From positions 1-64,000 of the forward strand of contig WNNJ02000831.1 in the NCBI GenBank assembly GCA_012934845.2: 64,000 nt of DNA, read 5' to 3'. Shown here piece by piece: positions 10,483 through 20,623 of the stretch (its first letter is position 1; the number at the start of each line of letters is the position of its first letter). The DNA is from Pomphorhynchus laevis. Taxonomy: Eukaryota; Acanthocephala; Palaeacanthocephala; Echinorhynchida; Pomphorhynchidae. The position numbers and the translations under genes were made by a program. Under the pieces are notes generated by a model, which saw only the letters and a program-made list of their open reading frames with translations, was not told where the DNA came from and ran no database searches.

Positions 10483-10613
10483 TCGTTTCGTCATCACAAT
10501 GACTCATCAGTGCCAGATCCCTACCAGGGGGGTCGATGATCCCTCCATAGATCATCAGTGCCAAATCCATGGGAGGGATCTGACACTGATGAGTCATTGT
10601 GATGACGATACGG
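10483..10613. repeat. Palindrome carrying hammerhead-like cores on both strands
   Basis: Inverted arms at about 10483-10520 and 10575-10613. On the minus strand 10486-10510 reads CTGATGA, a 5-bp stem II (GTCAT/ATGAC, loop TGTG) and GAAA: a complete hammerhead core, followed by ACGAT/ATTGT as a possible stem III. On the plus strand 10586-10610 has the same core and stem II but GATA in place of GAAA. A third partial unit (CACTGATGAT) lies between on the minus strand. Stem I is not evident, so activity is unproven. Confidence 0.65.
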
Positions 10614-10619
10614 TACTTG

Positions 10620-11090
10620 CTATTGTTCTTCCGCGTCTGGCTTCAATGATAACTATGTATTATTGATACGAAATTATTTTTCTTATTATTTTTAATCAAA
10701 TTTAATGAATTTATTCTTTTTCTTATAAGGAATAAATCTACAAAATTTTATTAATATTTATTCTCGATAATAGATTAAGATATTGATAGATAATTAGATC
10801 AGACAACTGAGTCTACGTATTTTAAGAGGCATTAAATTTATCATCAAATGAAACCTCCAATGTAATGGATTTCTGAAATTACATTTTGTAAACCTTTAAG
10901 AGACATTTTGCTTTCTTAGAAAATCTTAATATATTAATATATTAAATATTAATATATATTTAAGATATAACATATAATATTTATTATATTATTTTTTAAT
11001 ATTTAATATTTATTAAATATTATATATTATATATTAAATATATTATTAATATTAATAAAATATCAAATTCAGAAAAAAATTCTAAACACA
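10620..11090. other. Intergenic AT-rich DNA
   Basis: Contains AATATTAATATATT palindromic low complexity (10928-11060) and an inverted copy of the Naiad terminal motif (CAACTGAGTCTACGTA, about 10804). No gene. Confidence 0.5.
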
Positions 11091-11119
11091 AATTCTATCA
11101 AATTCTAAACACAAGTTTT

Positions 11120-11330
11120 AGAGGTTCTTTTGCAACCACTCATTCGGAAAGTGCGTTGTTGTTTTATCGGGACAAAAACAACAACTCATTTTTATGGGAA
11201 GATGCTAACAGAAGTTAGCGAAATATCAAATAAAGTGTTCCTTCTTTCTTGGACTGAAATTCCGATTGTAATTAGATTGTAATTTTCTGAAGATGCTAAC
11301 AAAAGTTAGCGAAATACCAAAAAATTTGCT
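11120..11330 (+). repeat. Tandem pair of hammerhead-like units
   Basis: Two units about 95 bases apart: GAAGATGCTAACAGAAGTTAGCGAAA in outline at 11198-11223 and CTGAAGA-T-GCTAAC/GTTAGC-GAAA at 11287-11313. Each has a 6-bp stem II with an ARAA-type loop between a CTGAAGA-like strand and GAAA. One extra T sits between the core and stem II, as in the canonical PLE tail below. The same unit is the loop of a fold-back at 44.4 kb. Confidence 0.55.
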
Positions 11331-11770
11331 CCTGTGCATTTTATGTGCTCTTTTAATAAAAACATTAATGGAATAATAATAATTAATATAAACATTGATG
11401 TAAACAGTAGATTATTTATCAATAATCTCCTATTCACATAGGATTAGGTGCTGGTTATGATAGTTGCTAGTTATCTTTTGATGGATCTTTTCATTTGTTA
11501 ATTTATTTAAAAATTTATCGTATCATAAATAAAATGAATATGAATTATTGTTTCAATTTTAGTTTCATTTATTTTATCTGAAAGTATTAAGTCAAAATCC
11601 TTTGCTTATAATGAAGTTTTTTTATCTGTCACATTTAATAACATTTAATAAAATAAATATTACTAAATTTTGCTAGATCACACAAGGTGATTTCGCAGCA
11701 GAAAACATCTAAAGTATCATTCATTACTTCCAACTTAACACAGCTTGACTCACAACAAGCCAGATTTTAG
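11331..11770. other. Intergenic, nothing recognised
   Basis: AT-rich, only short chance ORFs. Confidence 0.5.
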
Positions 11771-11774
11771 CTGA

Positions 11775-11945
11775 CATTTTGGTATTGTTTTGTCCGCTAT
11801 TGCCGTGCAATGGTACATCCGAACTCATCAGAAGGCTTGTACGCTGTAGTTTCCATTTGAACACTATTTGAGCTTTCAAATTCGAACCTAGGTTCTTTCG
11901 ATTGGTAGATATACGCGATACCGACTACACCTAGTCGGTAAGGGG
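11775..11945 (-). mobile_element. tRNA-related SINE with hammerhead-like 3' part
   Basis: On the minus strand a tRNA-like head (GTCGGTATCGCG, then the B-box CTAGGTTCGAATTT at about 11878-11892) is followed ~55 bases later by CTTCTGATGAGTTC. CAAGCC before and GGCTTG after could form stem I, GTTC/GGAC stem II, with AAAAC in place of GAAAC. The layout matches the copy at 48.0-48.25 kb. Old and decayed. Confidence 0.5.
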
Positions 11946-12084
11946 TAGAAATTAAGGTGTTTTCAATATAAAACCTTCAAACTATAATTATCTATCCAAG
12001 TAGTAATAACCAGAATGTGGTTATTATAATAGATTATATTCATAAATCACGTCAATCCGACCTCTATCAATAGATTATCAACAA

Positions 12085-12310
12085 CGTATATGCTTAACAG
12101 AATCACTCGTCTTCCGACAGCACCTTCAAGAATACATTAAAAAGATCAATGTCGTCGATCCCGAAATTTCCTTTGCAGCTACTCTGCTACAACCTCTTTG
12201 GCAACAACCTCAAGCCACCAAAAGACATATCATCGTTCGCGCCTGCCTTCACGGTTATCATGACTTTGTAATCATGATTAATTTTGTAATCTATAATGTC
12301 CACCTATCTC
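12085..12310 (+). pseudogene. Possible LINE ORF1 remnant
   Basis: One frame is open for about 65 codons (TESLVFRQHLQEYIKKIN, VVDPEISFAATLLQPLW) with composition unlike the flanks. It resembles a retroelement gag-like region more than a host gene, but no zinc knuckle is visible and the call is weak. Confidence 0.2.
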
Positions 12311-12439
12311 TAATATTTTCTCTTGTCCCATTCTTTCGACAATTCTACTTCGTAAAATCGATTCACTGCCTGTAGATGATAACATAATCTATCAATATTT
12401 AAATACAGTCTGATGCTATAAAATCGTTTTGAAGAATGT

Positions 12440-12605
12440 CAAAACAAAAATGTCAAAACAAAACAGGAAGAAAAAAACCAGCGCCAATCTCGTCAACCCT
12501 GCTATGTAATAGCACCCAACATGAGGTGATATCCATCCTTCTCATTTAATTTCGGCATAAGATCGCGGATGAACAGTGATTCAAGAATCTGTCGTTGGAA
12601 GGCTT
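12440..12605 (-). mobile_element. Canonical PLE 3' end, minus-strand piece
   Basis: Reads on the minus strand as the C-terminus of a canonical PLE GIY-YIG region (HRQQAFQRQILESLFI, DLMPKLNEKDGYHLM in closely related copies). It joins head-to-head, at GATGAG, with a plus-strand piece of the same element. Confidence 0.75.
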
Positions 12606-12830
12606 GTTGTCGATGAGCTGCTCAGCATACGCGGCTCACTCTGCTGTTGCTGAGCATTCACTTTTGACCGGACACACAATAAACTTTGATTAAGTTAAAG
12701 TCCTTGCTCATCAGTCCTTGTAAAAAAGAAAATTTATAAGTGTTGAAGCTAATTACAATTGCTGAAGATGATGCCAGCTAGGCATCGAAATATTCGGTTA
12801 AATTTTGTGATATTTTTTGCCATATATCGT
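12606..12830 (+). mobile_element. Canonical PLE 3' end, plus-strand piece with hammerhead-like motif
   Basis: 12606-12714 encodes in one frame SAYAAHSAVAEHSLLTGHTI, the segment just upstream of the piece lying inverted at 12440-12605. After a gap, 12762-12790 reads CTGAAGA-T-GATGCC/GGCATC-GAAA, the hammerhead-like motif of the 3' tail. The piece order shows inversion of an inner segment between GATGAG and CTCATC. Confidence 0.72.
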
Positions 12831-13029
12831 GTGTCTTTCAATGCTTCTGACTACTTTAGCCTCACAAATTAGTTCAATAGAGAATCATGGAGAACCTTAA
12901 AATGAAAATTGAAATGTAATGATCAATGTTTATATACAAACATTATATTTGATGCACTATAAGATACAGTGTTATAAACACTATAACTTGTGTTATGTTA
13001 TAACACAACTTTTTTGTTTTATGTAAAAA

Positions 13030-14000
13030 CGAAACACTATTGAATTAGATTTATTTATTATCAATTACTGGATATACTGCAATATGTACTTCAATATGTG
13101 ACATATGAAGGCGATGATTAAATTAAGAGACCGAAATGCGACGAAAATTTGGAAATTATATACAACTTCATACTAACGGGATTAGTGTAAGTGGCTTTAA
13201 TGTCACCTGCTACAATAATTGGCCTATTAAGATCTAACTTACAGATAAAGTCACCTTTTAGTCACCATATATTTGACCTATCAACATTTAACTCAAAAAA
13301 TTGAAATTCAAAATCGTTTCGTTCCTTTAAATGTTGGCTGACCATCACTCGACTCGTTTGCTTTTATTGCCAATTAGATATAATGAGAGATTTTCGTCTT
13401 ACATTTGCAAATTTAATTGAAATCATTACGAATTTAAAAACGAAATACTATTGAATTAGATTTATTTATTATCAATTACTGGATATACTGCAATATGTAC
13501 TTCAATATGTGACATATGATGGCGATGATTAAATTAAGAGACCGAAATGCGACGAAAATTTGGAAATTATATACAACTTCATACTAACGGGATTAGTGTA
13601 AGTGGCGTTGATGTCACCTGCTACAATAATTGGCCTATCAAGATCTAACTTACAGATGAAGTCACCTTTAAGTCACCATATATTTGACCTATCAACATTT
13701 AACTCACGGAGAAGGGTAGAAAGATCATTTATAATATGCAAGTATGTCATGGTCGGAGAGAAGTAGCAACCCCCAAATATGCATGCGAGAGTTTGAATCG
13801 CAATAGAAGAACAGCCTTTAACAGCAGACTATATGAGAGTCTGATAAAATAATCCTTTTCTAGGATTGCAGGGATTGATATTAGGATTTTAAATTCAATG
13901 AAAATCATTGATAATGCTAGGGTTAGTAGAAAGCGCTTTAATGCTAGAATAATGATATTAAAGTTCGACAATAATGCAGCAAACACAAAAGAAATTAATA
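13030..14000 (-). mobile_element. LINE fragment: APE endonuclease region, partly duplicated
   Basis: On the minus strand the order is an N-terminal endonuclease-like part (about 13990-13715, reading ACIFGGCYFSPTM and INDLSTLLREL) then KLDLDRPIIVAGDINAT, the strand-loop ending in GDxNA that is typical of LINE AP-endonucleases. The ~265-bp GDxNA segment occurs twice in direct orientation (13027-13290 and 13441-13706, over 95% identical). The two are separated by ~140 bases that include an inverted SINE fragment (13310-13440). Several frame breaks; dead. Probably the R1/Jockey/I assemblage, clade unassigned. Confidence 0.65.
13310..13440 (-). mobile_element. SINE-like fragment between the duplicated LINE segments
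   Basis: Reverse complement of 7915-8045, near-identical over ~125 bases. It sits exactly between the two copies of the LINE endonuclease segment. Confidence 0.65.
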
Positions 14001-14380
14001 AAGCAGACTGTAATTAGTTTATTGATCCTTGAAAAGCTTCGAAATATCACCCATTGTTAATTTAAATAATATTTGTTGTGAGCTTTTGGTTTAGGATGCT
14101 GACTTGTCATAAAAATGTCTTATAATTTTGACGTTATCGTAAATATTTTGTTGCTTGATAATTTTTATAGGTAATAAAATTTAGATTACACTTTAAAGTA
14201 AAGTTCTATTGAAGATATTTTACATCAAGTTTTAATTTAATGAACTATAGGAAAAACTTCTGTTTTTAATGAATATTGTTGCTTGCGGAATAATTTGTTG
14301 AAATTAAAATCAAATTTATTTTAAATATTTTGGCATAACAATTACAATTAATCAGGAAATTAGGAGGACTAACAGACGGC
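14000..14380. other. AT-rich spacer
   Basis: No gene or repeat recognised. Confidence 0.5.
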
Positions 14381-14384
14381 AATC

Positions 14385-15595
14385 AACAAATCTAAGCTAT
14401 ATAAAGATATAAAATATATCTTTCGATACATTGATGATATATGTGTATTTAATTCTAACAATTTTTATTCAATTAGTGAACAAATTTATCAGAAACAAAC
14501 AGAAAATAGTAAATTAATACAAAAATTAAACTAATTTTATAGAAATAAACCGTAAAAAATATCTAAACTATATAAATATATGAAATATGTTTCGATACAT
14601 TGATGATATATATATGTATTTAACTCCAATAATTTTTATTCAATAAGCGAACAAATTTATCCAGAAAGCCTCATGCTTAATAAAACTAATATTTATGATA
14701 AATATTAAAGAAGCGTTAGTAAAATTAATTAATCTTATATTCGGAAAAAGATATACATATATATGTTATAATAACTATAATGCATATCTAACAAAAATTA
14801 AACCATCAAATAAATATAAATATATGAATTAAATTGAATTATTGGAATCCTTACATATTTTGATAAATCAACATTATTTAAAAGTAGGGACATCTATATT
14901 TAGACAAGTAAAAGGTGTTCCAATGGGTGGTAATAGTAGCCCAATTATAGCTGACTTGTTTTTAAGCTTTATAGAATATGAATTTGTTCATAACTGTGTA
15001 AAAACTAAATCTAAACAATATAAATATATTAAATACATGTTTCGATACATTGATGATATATGTGTATTTAATTCTAATAATTTTTATTCAATTAGTGAAC
15101 AAATTTATCCAGAAAGCCTTATTCTTAACAAAACCAATATTAATGATAAAGAAGGTGTATATCTAGATATGAACATTAAATTAACATTAACTAAAACTAC
15201 TATTAATTTATATCGTAAAGATGACATATTTAAATTTACAAGAAACATATTTTTGCATGAGCATTCATGCATACCATATAATATAAAATATAATACATTA
15301 AATAATGAAATTTTAAGAATTGCAACAATATGTAATGATATTGGCTTTCTTCAAAATCATTTAAATAATTTAATAGATACATATTTTAAACTAGGTTACT
15401 ATAAAAATAACATCAAGCAGAAAATAGTAAAATATATAAATCAATACAATAACATTAAAAATAAATTTAAAATCATTAGCGGAAATTTTTTATGGATGGA
15501 TAATAAATAATATACTTTGTATTAGAATAAGATACTAGATAATCATATTTAATCAGAGGAAGTACGTCCTTAACACGTATACTCTCAAGCAGAAA
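14385..15595 (+). mobile_element. Mosaic Naiad-type PLE copy (RT core to C-terminus)
   Basis: Three pieces in the same orientation. 14385-14490 and 14560-14700 each hold the segment around the YIDD box. 14705-15510 is continuous from motif A-proximal sequence through FRQVKGVPMGG, FRYIDDICVF and the C-terminal region (frame 14842-15510, 222 aa, the longest clean 3' part in the window apart from 42.7 kb). The tail stops inside the structured block (about 15590). The repeated YIDD pieces suggest template jumping or recombination between copies. Confidence 0.85.
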
Positions 15596-15699
15596 ATTTT
15601 TATGAATAACATCCATAAAAATGAGCATTCATTTAAACTAATTGTTATAAAATGTTTATAACATTTTTTTATATGTTATAGAAAAATTCAATTGAATTT

Positions 15700-17240
15700 T
15701 TGTATAACAAAAATTGAATTAATTCTATTAATTCAATTAAAATTGAATTAATAGAATCCTTAAAGTAATATCACACTTCAAAAAACTATTTCGGTACCTA
15801 TTATACTACAGAATTTTTAAAACATATAAAAAGGAATAAATTTTTAGAATATAAATACGTACGATTTTAGTGCGCTTTATATATATTTAGATTTAGCAGA
15901 TATTAAAGATGCATTAGAAAAATTAATTAATCTTATATTTGGAAAAATATATAACGCCTATCTAACGTACTGATCTTTAAGAAAGGTGACCAAAGAGTAT
16001 GTTTCAACTATCTTTGAACAGTCTTGGAAGTTCACTCGACCGGTCTACATGTGTTTTGTAGATTTTGAGAAGGCATTCGACCGAGTTCCGCGAGAGAGTT
16101 GTGGGAGGTACTAAGGGAGTATGGAGTACCACACTATCTTCACGTAGCTGTGGATTCTTTGTATAAACACAGTATAAGTTGTATTCGTGTTCTAGATTGG
16201 AAGTCTGAATCATTTCCAGTAGGCGTTAGGCTACGTCAGGGTTGTCCTTTGTCTCCACTTTTCTTTCTTGTATACATGGACAAAATTTCGAGACGGGCTG
16301 CTCTGAGATGTCGGTCTTCAATTCAGTTGCCAATGTCAATCCGGATTGTAGAAAAAGTTTTTCCTGGTGTGGATGATTTCAAGTATCTTGGGTATTGCTT
16401 TCGAGAGACGGCAGCAGCATAAAGGATATTGAGAAGCGGATTTGTGCAGCTAACGCAGCAATGCGTTCTTTGTACAGGTATGTCGTGATGAAGCGGGAGT
16501 TAAGTCTTCAAGCGAAGTTTTCGGTTTACCAAACTATCTTCGTTCCTATCTTAACCTATGGTCATGAGCTTTGGGTTATGACCGAAAGAATAATATCTTG
16601 GATATAGGCGACTGAAATGAGGTTGTTTCGCAGTAGAACCTCATTTTGGCCAATCTTAACCTTAGAGATAAGGTTAGGAATTCGGTTATCCCGGATGGAC
16701 TCAGAGTAAGGTCGCCGCTTCTCCACATCGAAGAAAGTCAGCTGAGGTGGATAGGACACGTTCTGAAGATGTCTAGGGATCGACTTCCTCGGAGGGTTTT
16801 CAAGGCCAGACTCTCTGGAAAGAGACCTCGAGGTAGACCTCGGTACAAGTGGAGAGATCAAATCTCGTAACTGGCCGAAGACCGCTTTCGGCTATCTGCA
16901 AGAGAACTCTTCTCTGTCTCCAGGATCGCGATGTCTGGAATAGTTTGATTCGTGCACTGCCTCAACGACTCGACACCCGAACTAATGGTTGGCAGAAAAA
17001 ATATCGTATATTGTTTGTTTATTTTTCTTGTCGAGAAATTGTTGTTGTTGCATATCTAACGAAAATTAAATCATCGAATAAATATAAATATTAAATATTT
17101 TAATAAATCAAAATTATTTAAAAGTAGGGACATCTATATTTAGACAAATAAAAGGTGTTCCAATGGGTGGTAATAGTAGCCCAATTATAGCTGACTTATT
17201 TTTAAGCTTTATAAAATATGAATATGTTTATAGCTGTGTA
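15700..17240 (+). mobile_element. Naiad-type PLE copy split by a LINE
   Basis: 15770-15967 and 17053-17240 are the two halves of one diverged RT segment. The right half continues with the motif B region (KGVPMGGNSSPIIADLF) and ends at about 17240. The left is preceded by AATTCAATT palindromes. The gap is filled by the LINE at 15968-17052. Confidence 0.82.
15968..17052 (+). mobile_element. 5'-truncated LINE (APE-type RT) inserted in a Naiad copy
   Basis: Encodes in order FVDFEKAFDRVPRE (RT motif A), GVRLRQGCPLSPLFFLVYMD (motif B), a fusion by deletion that removes the YADD region, then EKRICAANAAMRSLYRYVV, FVPILTYGHELWVMTE, LHIEESQLRWIGHVLKMSR and GKRPRGRPRYKWRDQI, the usual C-terminal block of this LINE type. 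Frame breaks occur at about 16.09, 16.40 and 16.61 kb. It ends in a (GTT)n tail and is flanked by a 9-bp target-site duplication, TATCTAACG (15959-15967 and 17053-17061). Clade not assigned with confidence. Confidence 0.88.
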
Positions 17241-17900
17241 ATTATATTTATATATTTATAAAGTTGATGAACTTGATATTCTATTTTTAGACTATGTAAA
17301 TACTGAACCGAATTTATAGAATTCATAAATTTAAAAAAAATATTAATGTGAAAAATTATATTAATATTATGACATATTGAATCGTTATATTATAATATAT
17401 AATCTTAGATATGATTATAATACATAGTGTTTATATGTATATATGTAACCCTCGATAATACAGTAAAATCCGTCCTTTGTCAGAAATATTAAAACTGTGT
17501 ATTCATAAGACATTATTTACCTGCAATTTTTTATTTAAAGATAAAAAATAATTAAAAATATAATAATATTTTCTTTCAAGTGCAGACTTGCATTTTTAAT
17601 ACACAATTGATACAGGGTCATGTTGATGTGATAGTGTCATGATGTCATTCCAGAGGATTGTTATTGAACGGTGAAAAATGCAATAACTTACACATCAGTA
17701 ACAAAAGGTTCATAGGCAGCTATGTCATAGAAAATTGTAAGATGTTAAATATTAGAAATATTTAAGCTGTGTATTTATGAGACATTATTTATCTGCAATT
17801 TTTTATTTTAAGATAAAAATCCGAAAAAAAAATTTGACGAATATATAAAATCATCAAAATATTATTAATAAAATAGATTTAAACTTTTAAATTCAAAAGT
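17240..17900. repeat. AT-rich DNA with a diverged ~75-bp direct repeat
   Basis: 17480-17550 and 17748-17820 share ACTGTGTATT, GACATTATTTA and CTGCAATTTTTTATTT. A weaker relative (TCTGTCAGAAATACTGAAAC) follows the Naiad tail at 36.14 kb. No gene. Confidence 0.55.
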
Positions 17901-17904
17901 TTAA

Positions 17905-18110
17905 TGAATTCATAGTAAATAATATACTGATTTGTGTTAGAATATGATATTGATATATTGAATGCTTTGTTAAAATAAGATATTAATGTAGAAAGTCATA
18001 TTACGCTACAAAAAATACATCATTGACATATATTTGGCACCGCTACTATGTTGATTCGATGCATGGTAGTCGAAACCTAATAACAAGCTAGCTTTTCTCG
18101 ATTACCTGTA
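17905..18110 (+). mobile_element. Old Naiad-type PLE tail
   Basis: AATAATATACTGATTTGTGT and the block 18012-18105 (AATACATCATT, TATTTGG, CGCTACTATGTTG, GTCGAAACCT) align with the structured tail of younger copies but with many substitutions. The oldest-looking copy in the window. Confidence 0.6.
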
Positions 18111-18304
18111 ATATTAATTCCGATTGCATATAATTTACTTAATCGGTTTATAAAATAGTGTGTTATAAAAAATTGTGGTAAAGATATTTTAATTTTTAAA
18201 TTTATAGTACAAAATATGTGTAGTGTCAGCTAAGTGGTATGATTTATAAAGCATTTATTCTATTTATAAAAATCTTTGTCATTTATGCTGCATTTTTATA
18301 AGGT

Positions 18305-18642
18305 ATGGCTGTTGAAAGTACGATGATTAGTGAAGAAAGGTATAAATGCTTTAATAAATTTTATAAATTGAGCATATTTTTAGCAGGCACTCAGATTTAG
18401 ATTCTATAGATAGCAGTTTAAATGACTTGACTTTAAACGAGGTACGCAATGCACATGCAAGCGTTTTAACCGGATATTAATATTTAGCTGAAAAATATCG
18501 AAACAGCGGAGAATAAAATTCCACTTTCAGATTTCAATAGTGATGAACTATTAATATTCAATTAAATTTCATTAAATTTTGAATTTTAGAGAACGCTATA
18601 ATCACTGAATATAATCTTGAGCCACAAAATAACAGTCAGTAA
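18305..18642 (+). CDS. Four-exon micro-gene with 44-50-nt introns
   Basis: Exons 18305-18339, 18384-18441, 18488-18539 and 18590-18642 join in frame through GT-AG introns of 44, 46 and 50 nt (GTATAA..TTTAG, GTACGC..TTTAG, GTGATG..TTTAG). Every intron contains an in-frame stop or frame change, so splicing is required. The product is about 65 residues: MAVESTMISEESRHSDLDSI, then DSSLNDLTLNELKNIETAEN, then KIPLSDFNKNAIITEYNLEP and a short QNNSQ end. It is acidic, with a short heptad-like helix in the middle and no membrane segment. I do not recognise it; a small coiled-coil adaptor subunit is possible. An AATAAA lies at ~18687. Three independent in-frame splices make this a real gene. Confidence 0.7.
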
Positions 18643-18649
18643 GCTCAAA

Positions 18650-18970
18650 AAGATATTAAAAATTTATATCTTTATAAACCTATTGTAATAAAATATTTCG
18701 TTTTAATTTATTTAATGCTATTTTAAATCGAAATAACATCGCATTTATTTAAGTTAGTAATATTCTTTTCAATGTATTTAACATATAGCAAATTTAAACT
18801 TAAGTGATAAATGAGTCTACGTACTATTTTGCAAATTTAAACAAAACATTTGAAATTTAACATAAATAGACAAAAATCAAAATCGCATGGAGATAAAAGA
18901 CAATAACTTATATAAATATCAAGTCTAAATTGATTTCTGAATATTTTTATATACTCGAATATTTAAATAT
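18650..18970. other. Intergenic
   Basis: Contains the poly(A) signal of the micro-gene. Otherwise nothing recognised. Confidence 0.5.
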
Positions 18971-18973
18971 ATA

Positions 18974-19658
18974 TTAAATGTTTAATGAAAGTTGGTGGCA
19001 TTTATTTCGACTATTCTCATAGTCCATGTAATAAAGTGATCCGTCGGGAAGTGTAAAAGGCTTGATTACAGGCTCAAGATACTCTTGTTTGCTAATGCTA
19101 AATTAATGTTAATTTTATTAAAACGTTACGTGTGCTTTACATACGAAATGCTAAGTTTGCTACCGAATAAATAGGTATTATTGATCTGACGCAAAAATAC
19201 AGTAAGAGCTTCAGACTGATTCATTTGTGCCATCGCACATCCCTCGCGACTCCTTAAAAACTTGATCTAAAAACAATGGTTGATTTTTATAATCATTTAG
19301 CGAATGAATACCCTGTAAACGTTTCCATAAACACACAGAAAATTAAATAGGTAATCACAGTTCATTTTTTCGGGATTCAAGTTGTTCACTAAGAGAACGA
19401 TTTGATCGTTGTAACCAGATTGATGAGACATTGGTCGCATCTGTTGAACACCGCCCATACTAGAGGGCATGTTTGGGCGATGACCAGGAGACGGACCATA
19501 ATGTCCACGTGGTGAGGGATGCATTTGTTGATAAGGAGAGTCCATACGTTGAAAACGAGAATGCGGATTGTGCATCATGGCTGCTCTAGGAGAATGATGA
19601 TAGCTGTTAGGATAGTTAGGATCGTATCTGACAGGCCGATTATAGTTTGGATCAAATG
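18974..19658 (-). CDS. hnRNP L/PTB-like RNA-binding protein, partial
   Basis: Minus-strand exons 19658-19312, 19266-19130 and 19091-18974 join in frame through GT-AG introns of 45 and 38 nt (19267-19311, 19092-19129). The first exon encodes a P/Y/N/H-rich linker (DPNYNRPVRYDPNYPNSYHH) and then the start of an RRM (VLLVNNLNPEKM as RNP2, LFNFLCVYGNVYR). The second completes it (IKFLRSREGCAMAQMNQSEA as RNP1, YLFGSKLSISYVKH). The third gives the linker (PDGSLYYMDYENSRNK) to a stop. hnRNP L and PTB proteins bind pre-mRNA in the nucleus and control splicing. They have four RRMs; only one is visible here, equivalent to RRM3, and the stop removes RRM4. The 5' end is an acceptor (CCAG) and no upstream exon was found before 20.6 kb. 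It is therefore a fragment or a much reduced gene. Confidence 0.7.
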
Positions 19659-19689
19659 CTGGATCAGGATTTGTATATTATTTTAATTT

Positions 19690-20620
19690 AATAAATTATA
19701 TTATGACAAATATACGCTAGATATTAATATTGACTATATGTTTATGTGATAATATAATATTAATATTATATATAAAAAAGGTTTTAATTAATTTAAATTA
19801 AAATTAATTCAAATTAAACCAACGCTGATTTAATTTTTAATCGGAAATTATTTCATTTAAAAAATTGGAATCATTAAAATTAATTTTTTTATCCCGCAGC
19901 GCACACGATAACAAATAGTCGTCAAATAAATGAAAAATGTTTCAAATCTGCTAATGTGCTATAAAAAGATAACAAGTTGTAACTGTAAATATTCGTTATG
20001 ATATGATATTTGTATTGTTATGATATGATATGATATCATAACAATATATGATAATAATATATATATAGATAAATAATTAAACAGTAATTATTAATAATTA
20101 TTAATTAATTTTATGGATTGATAGTAAATAAATGCTGATATCTTTTAAGACACGATTTTGATATAGATAATTGCCTACTTTGTTAGAGTAAAATATTAAT
20201 AGACAAAATTAAGAAGAAAAAAAAAGACAAAATTAGATAAAAGGCTGACTTTGCACAGAATAGTTTTAAAATAAATATACCTTCGTTTCCTAGGCTAGCT
20301 GTTATTAAATATATTTAATTATAATTAAACATACCCGTATTTACTTAAAAACAAATTAAATATACCTTCCTTACAAATTTGCAATTAATAATATTTAGCA
20401 TACTGACATCATTTCCTTTTCATTACATCTCTTTTAAAAAGAAAATTATTTCCGTTTAACATCATCTTCAATTTAAAAAATATTATTTCACATTTTGAAA
20501 AAGACTGTCACTATTCAAAACATTTTGCTACAATTATTGAATTTGCAAACAAAAAGATCAATAAAAGTAGAAATAAGGTACAAGATATATGAATAATAGT
20601 AGACTAAGTTGCACATTGAT
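19690..20620. other. AT-rich intergenic DNA
   Basis: Includes a short ATGATATGAT tandem run (20000-20050). No exon that would extend the hnRNP L-like gene was found. Confidence 0.5.
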
Positions 20621-20623
20621 TTA

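Noticed and set aside
10321-10539. 72-aa plus-strand ORF
   Set aside because: It runs into the hammerhead-like palindrome and has AT-noise composition.
12085-12310. Host gene exon
   Set aside because: Gag-like composition and placement among LINE/PLE debris make a retroelement remnant more likely; kept only at low confidence.
13747-13986. 79-aa minus-strand hydrophobic ORF
   Set aside because: A frame-shifted shadow of the decayed LINE endonuclease; the better frame reads ACIFGGCYFSPTM.
16562-16861. 99-aa minus-strand ORF
   Set aside because: Antisense shadow of the LINE C-terminal region on the plus strand.
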